Assembly: GCF_030035675.1 (NCBI RefSeq)
Contig: NC_084482.1
Span: forward strand, 225,475,943-225,539,942
DNA length: 64,000 bases
Reading direction: 5' to 3'
DNA from: Rhineura floridana
Taxonomy: Eukaryota > Chordata > Lepidosauria > Squamata > Rhineuridae
This document shows positions 62,886 to 64,000 of this stretch, in pieces. Made by a program: the position numbers and the translations under genes. Position 1 is the stretch's first letter; each line of letters starts with the position of its first letter. Under the pieces are notes generated by a model. It saw only the letters and a program-made list of their open reading frames with translations, was not told the origin of the DNA and ran no database searches.

Positions 62886-63870
62886 AAGTCCCCAGCTGTG
62901 CGAGCGCACCTATGAGAAGGCAGGAAGAGGCCCTGGAATAGTCCACCTTCCAGAGGTCTCCTGATTGGCTATTAGACCCCTCCGCTGTTGCTGCCAGGCC
63001 TTTTCTTACAAGAGTCAGAACCATCCTAAGCTTTGTTAAGTGTCTTAGTGTTAGGAATAGTCAGTATTTCATCATGTGCTTCAATTCGCAACCACCCTTT
63101 GATCTTTACTGGGAGATTTCTACCTGTGCCTTGTGGGTGTTCTGGGTTCAGGATTTTCATGCTGCTCTTTTATATGCACTTATATTTTTAATAAAGCCAC
63201 CTCATATTGTAAGCCTTGGGTAGCAAAACCAGTACTTTGGCCTTTGGGATAAGTGCTACCATTTAGCTGTTTTGCTTGGCGCTCCAAGAAGCAAAGAGTC
63301 TGGTCTTTAGCACTTGCCTCTTTGGAATCCTAAGCATGCCTGTTCAACATAAGGTTTGAGAGTCCCCTGGCCCAAACGGGTGGACAGAAGGGATGGTAGC
63401 AACATGGCCTACCTGATAGGGCTGGCTTTGATTATTTACCAGCACTGGTGAAGTTGGTGACTGCAGGGTGCCTGAAAAAGAGCTGTGGTGTTCAGCAGCG
63501 TTCTACGTTGCAGAGCTGGTTTTGGGGTTTCAAGGATTTTGGGACCCAGTGATCATGACACATTTAAGATTAAGTGGCTCCCAGAACCAGATGATAGAAA
63601 GAAGTGTTGTCAAACCAATTGGAAACAGTGGTCATAGCACTATCAGATTAAGTCTTGCCCACACTGGTATATTGGAGAAGGCAGAAGTCTTCCCCTCACA
63701 GCAACGGGATGAGAAGACCCAGCATAGAGAGAAACTGCTCTTGTACCTTCAGCCCTTGCCAGGCCAGAAGACGGTGACACAGGAAGGCTCAGGATGGGCA
63801 GGGCAGACTTACTGGCCACAGCCTTACCAATAACCTTTCAGCCATACTAAAGATGGGACAGACAGAAGGA
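62886..63870 (-). other. Conserved intron block of gene E
   Basis: The reverse strand is paralogous to 9000-10035 and 41720-42787 (gtgtccagtaagtctgccct; actataccagtg-like; ttaaaaatataagtgcatat). No exon was recognised. Confidence 0.6.
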
Positions 63871-63877
63871 TCCCTAC

Positions 63878-63998
63878 CCAGAGAAGTCACATTCCCACAG
63901 ATCCGCAGCAAGGCGTCTTTCTACAGAGCCCTTTGGCCTGGATCCAGCACAGTCCGCTCCTCCTTGGACAGACAGGCGGTCACCTCCTCAAAGGACAC
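63878..63998 (-). pseudogene. KRAB-A exon of gene E, with nonsense codon
   Basis: The reverse strand reads VSFEEVTACLSKEERTVLDP, GQRAL, TAG, KDALLRICGNVTSL with a donor g/gtaggg at 63877. The visible exon has the same residues as the gene B copy, over 3 kb upstream of the decayed finger exon E. It shares the TAG at the Tyr codon. The exon's 5' side is cut by the window end. Confidence 0.85.
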
Positions 63999-64000
63999 CA

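Overview
This 64 kb window is vertebrate nuclear DNA, most probably from a squamate reptile (a lizard). The evidence is the repeat mix: L1 with a FADD-type reverse transcriptase, RTE/BovB-like, CR1 and L2-group LINEs, tRNA-derived SINEs, hAT and Tigger-type MITEs, and GC-rich KRAB/C2H2 zinc finger gene starts. The species cannot be named from this alone.

The host content is a decaying, tandemly duplicated cluster of Krueppel-type C2H2 zinc finger genes. Four finger exons lie on the + strand: A (exon from 3115), B (from 12174), C (from 27714) and D (from 45036). A fifth, E, lies on the - strand (from 60123 downward). Each begins at a recognisable acceptor (pyrimidine tract, then ..CAAACAG/GTG..), followed by a short linker and an array of 84-bp fingers with TGEKPY linkers. 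B, C and D each have a paralogous CpG-rich first-exon/promoter block 4.3-5.0 kb upstream, with a donor at 7882, 22708 and 40463. B, D and E each retain a KRAB-A exon 3.2-3.8 kb before the finger exon. All three KRAB exons carry the same TAG codon where the family has the Tyr of its DPGQRALY motif, so the KRAB box was broken before the units duplicated. The finger arrays stayed much more open: B codes for 28 complete fingers, D for 25, A for about 16 good ones, and C for 12 before a frameshift. E is a clear pseudogene.

A, B, D and E also share an antisense CR1-like endonuclease relic in the last intron. C lacks it and has no KRAB exon that I could find, so C looks like an older branch.

Layout: 1-3.1 kb purine-rich minisatellite, MITE, CR1 5' end; 3.1-6.3 kb gene A; 6.5-7.6 kb LINE/SINE relics; 7.7-15.6 kb gene B unit; 15.7-22.4 kb repeats with an L1 insertion; 22.4-31.8 kb gene C unit; 31.8-40.2 kb repeats; 40.2-48.7 kb gene D unit; 48.7-58.9 kb mobile elements (inverted tandem-repeat element, palindromic MITE, LTR fossil, hAT transposon, CR1 carrying an ORF1-only L1); 59.1-64 kb gene E unit, inverted.

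The points most worth following up are the inherited KRAB stop codon combined with long open finger arrays, the ORF1-only (HAL1-like) L1 with an 18-bp target duplication, a 2-bp deletion copied by tandem duplication in gene C, and the element built from inverted about 200-bp tandem repeats.
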